Origin: Orientallactaga sibirica
Taxonomy: Eukaryota; Chordata; Mammalia; Rodentia; Dipodidae
Assembly: GCA_036365145.1 (NCBI GenBank)
Contig: JAEOAD010000982.1
Coordinates: forward strand, 8,334,001 to 8,398,000
Reading direction: 5' to 3'
DNA length: 64,000 nt
Positions 61,778 through 64,000 of this stretch are shown one piece after another. A program made the position numbers and the translations under genes. Numbering within the stretch: the first letter of the stretch is position 1; every line of letters begins with the position of its first letter. Under the pieces are notes generated by a model that was not told the origin of the DNA, ran no database searches, and saw only the letters and a program-made list of their open reading frames with translations.

Positions 61778-62627
61778 AATGCCTCCAGAGCTATTATTAT
61801 TTGTTTTGAGGAAAGTGTATTCTTGTAAGATGGACTTAGGGCCTGCAACTTCATATGGTAAGCAATTGTTTTGTAATTATACTTCGTAGGTGCATATTCA
61901 ATTCTTTCCAGTACCTGCTTGGGAATTTTCTTCAGTAATGGCCATTGTGTCTTGTTTGCAATTCTTTTTCTTACTTACTATTCTTTAACCTATTTCCAAT
62001 AATGGATGTTCTTTCAAGCTATTTCTGGGTTTGTGTGTTTAATGGAAGAGATATGAAAATAAGTTTTTGGAAGTGAGTCTAATTGGGATTTTGAGAAAGA
62101 TTGAGTTTGTGAATACTCACCTGATACCTGGCATTTGTTTTATGTCTTTATAGCCTTTCAAGTAGTTTTAAATTTAAAAAGGCTTAGTCAAACATTATAT
62201 AAAATGACCGTGAAATATATACATAAATATATAATGCTTATAATGTCTCTTTCAATATCCTGTAACATTATAAGCCCCTGAAGGGCAGGTGCCAGTTAAC
62301 TCCTGAGAACCTGATTTGTTTTGGAATTGGTGTAGGGGAAAAGAGTTGGTCTTAATGGTATATCATTATTTTTCCTGAAGCAGTTGATCAGTCCTTGTGA
62401 TTTATGGTTCAGTTAATTAATCTTTATTAAGCACTTGTGCTTTCATATAGAATTCATTCAGTCCAAGGTACATCTATTCAAAGCCTACTATGAGTTCTAT
62501 TCCGGGTACCTAAATCTTCCCAACAGTAATTATTCCTGGATATTTCAAGGTTATAATTCAGAAAATTGCTATGCATGAAGAGCAAATATTCATTTTAGTT
62601 GATGGGAAAAATTAGACTCTCACTATT
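61778..62627. other. No gene recognised (intron-like)
   Basis: AT-rich sequence without recognisable repeats. Confidence 0.4.
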
Positions 62628-62944
62628 TGTAACAGACAGCTTCAGGTTCTCTGAGATGAACTCCAGACCATGCACGGTCATGGAGGAAGGGCTGTTATCT
62701 ATAGAAGCTGGCCTGCTTTTACAGGACCAAACACAGAGAGCAAAGCCACAGCCCAAAGGCACACAGCACACCTCAGGAACTCAAGCTAGGCACACTTTGC
62801 ATATCTTTACATTGAAATCCTAAACCTACCACCACACTTTAAGATCCACCCAGTGACATTGCCTCCGGCAAGGTGGTTGCGGATGCAAACTATAAACTAA
62901 TAAAACACTGAATATATTGGGGGCCATCAATTCAAACCACCACA
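62628..62944 (-). repeat. MaLR solo LTR with perfect target duplication
   Basis: Minus strand TGTGGTGGTTTGAATTG to GAAGCTGTCTGTTACA; CTATT at 62623-62627 and 62945-62949. Confidence 0.93.
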
Positions 62945-62949
62945 CTATT

Positions 62950-63217
62950 TTTTATAATAATTCTGTATAAACAAAATTTTTGATATAACCAAGAAATATT
63001 TCTGACTTGTGTCATCATTTTGCCATGATTGGATAAAGTGTACATTTTGTGAGAAATTATTTTCTGGGTCAAATAGGTAACATTGTTTACTCCTGGGGGC
63101 TTGTGTTATAAATTCAAATCAGTATGTGCAATGGAGATTTGGGTATTTTTAATGCTAAGCAGCTAGACTTTTATGACTAAGTACTTATGGTTGTAACTAG
63201 ATTTTAACTTACTGATT
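62950..63217. other. No gene recognised (intron-like)
   Basis: AT-rich, no repeat named. Confidence 0.4.
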
Positions 63218-63377
63218 TTTTTTGTTTGTTTGTTTTGGTTTTTGAGGTAGGATCTCATTCTAGCTCAGGCTGACCTGGAATTCACTAGGTAGTCCCAGGG
63301 TGGCCTCGAACTCAAGGTGATCCTCCTACCTCTGCCTCCCAAGTGCTGAGATTAAAGGTAAGCCACCACGCCGGCTC
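63218..63377 (-). repeat. B1 SINE
   Basis: Antisense; (GTTT)n tail, TGAGGTAGGATCTCATTC to CCACCACGCCGGCT. Confidence 0.93.
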
Positions 63378-64000
63378 TTATTGATGTTTTTAAATGCCTT
63401 TTTTCCAGAATATTTCAAAAATCTCTGTGCAGTCAAATCATGGAGGTTATGATCAGCTACAGTCCAGAAGCTGTTTTTCTTTGGGGCTTGTTCCTTTTTA
63501 GCTTATTTGCCGGTTCCTCCCAGATGCTTTCTATCACCATTCTTCCCGCCCTGTTCTCTTCTGTTGGTGTCTTTTTCCACATCAGTGAAATGGTCAGGGT
63601 AATCCTATACTGTCTCTCTGAGAAATAATTGACTGATGGTAAAGTGCCTTGAAAAGGCTGAGTAAATACCAGGTCTTTTGAATGAAAATGACTTAGCTCC
63701 TTGTTCCATAAAATAAGATCCAAATCTCAGTTTTTAGTTTGAGCTCTTGGGGAGTGGATTTCACTTGAATGTTACTGCTCCTCTCTTTGGGTTACCTGGA
63801 ATACTGGGATGAGTGCAAGGTATCCTCTGTTATTTGAGTTATAGTCACTTCTAATCCAGTTTTTTTTTTTTTTTGCCATGTAATCTTGTCTGCCTTTCCT
63901 GATTTATGCTAGCTGTGTTCTCATTCCAGATATGGATGGAAATCTGAACTTATTTTCTCTATTACCTCCCCTTCCTGGGAATCTCATTGTCTTCTTATGG
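63378..64000. other. No gene recognised (intron-like)
   Basis: Short frames on both strands at 63440-63723 (62 and 88 codons) overlap one another and show no domain. Confidence 0.4.

Overview
The window is mammalian, almost certainly rodent, nuclear DNA with no intact protein-coding gene that I can support. Two SINE families set the lineage. One is a B1 (7SL-derived) family beginning GCCGGGCGTGGTGG. The other is a tRNA-derived B2-superfamily SINE beginning GGGCTGGAGAGATGGCTTAG, with a CT-rich and AAATAAA tail, of the kind described as DIP in jerboas. I infer a dipodoid (jerboa-like) rodent. Nearly all longer open frames are shadows of SINEs, L1, LTR elements or simple repeats.

Layout. Positions 1-11.0 kb, 19.0-29.8 kb and 41.0-44.75 kb hold at least five diverged, collinear copies (U1-U5) of a local tandem duplication unit, heavily broken up by SINEs. 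Four copies keep an exon-like block ending in ATG plus a few bases at a 5' splice site (3609, 19613, 27415, 44578). Three of these carry a CTCF-core-like motif about 160-190 bp upstream.

Positions 11,035-18,992 hold a class II (betaretrovirus-like) endogenous retrovirus, ERV-A, on the minus strand. It has three LTRs and two copies of the same internally deleted genome, with an imperfect 6-bp target duplication at the outer ends. Positions 30.5-41.0 kb hold a second class II element, ERV-B, also minus: a 6.5-kb provirus (34,488-41,008) plus a related broken 5' half (30.5-33.9 kb). Both ERVs carry, between the env remnant and the polypurine tract, a doubled motif pair matching the layout of the type D retrovirus constitutive transport element (CTE), the RNA export signal bound by NXF1/TAP.

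From 44.97 kb rightward there are L1 3'-UTR pieces (one with an 86-bp triplication), a 1.3-kb G-rich minisatellite (45.7-47.0 kb), MaLR solo LTRs, more SINEs and long AT-rich stretches resembling intron or intergenic DNA. A CpG island at 60.0-60.8 kb is the best candidate for a real gene promoter; a possible short first coding exon on the plus strand is at 60,611-60,649.

SINE and old-repeat boundaries were set by eye and may be off by several bases. Blocks of clustered mismatch between the two ERV-A copies suggest local assembly or consensus error.
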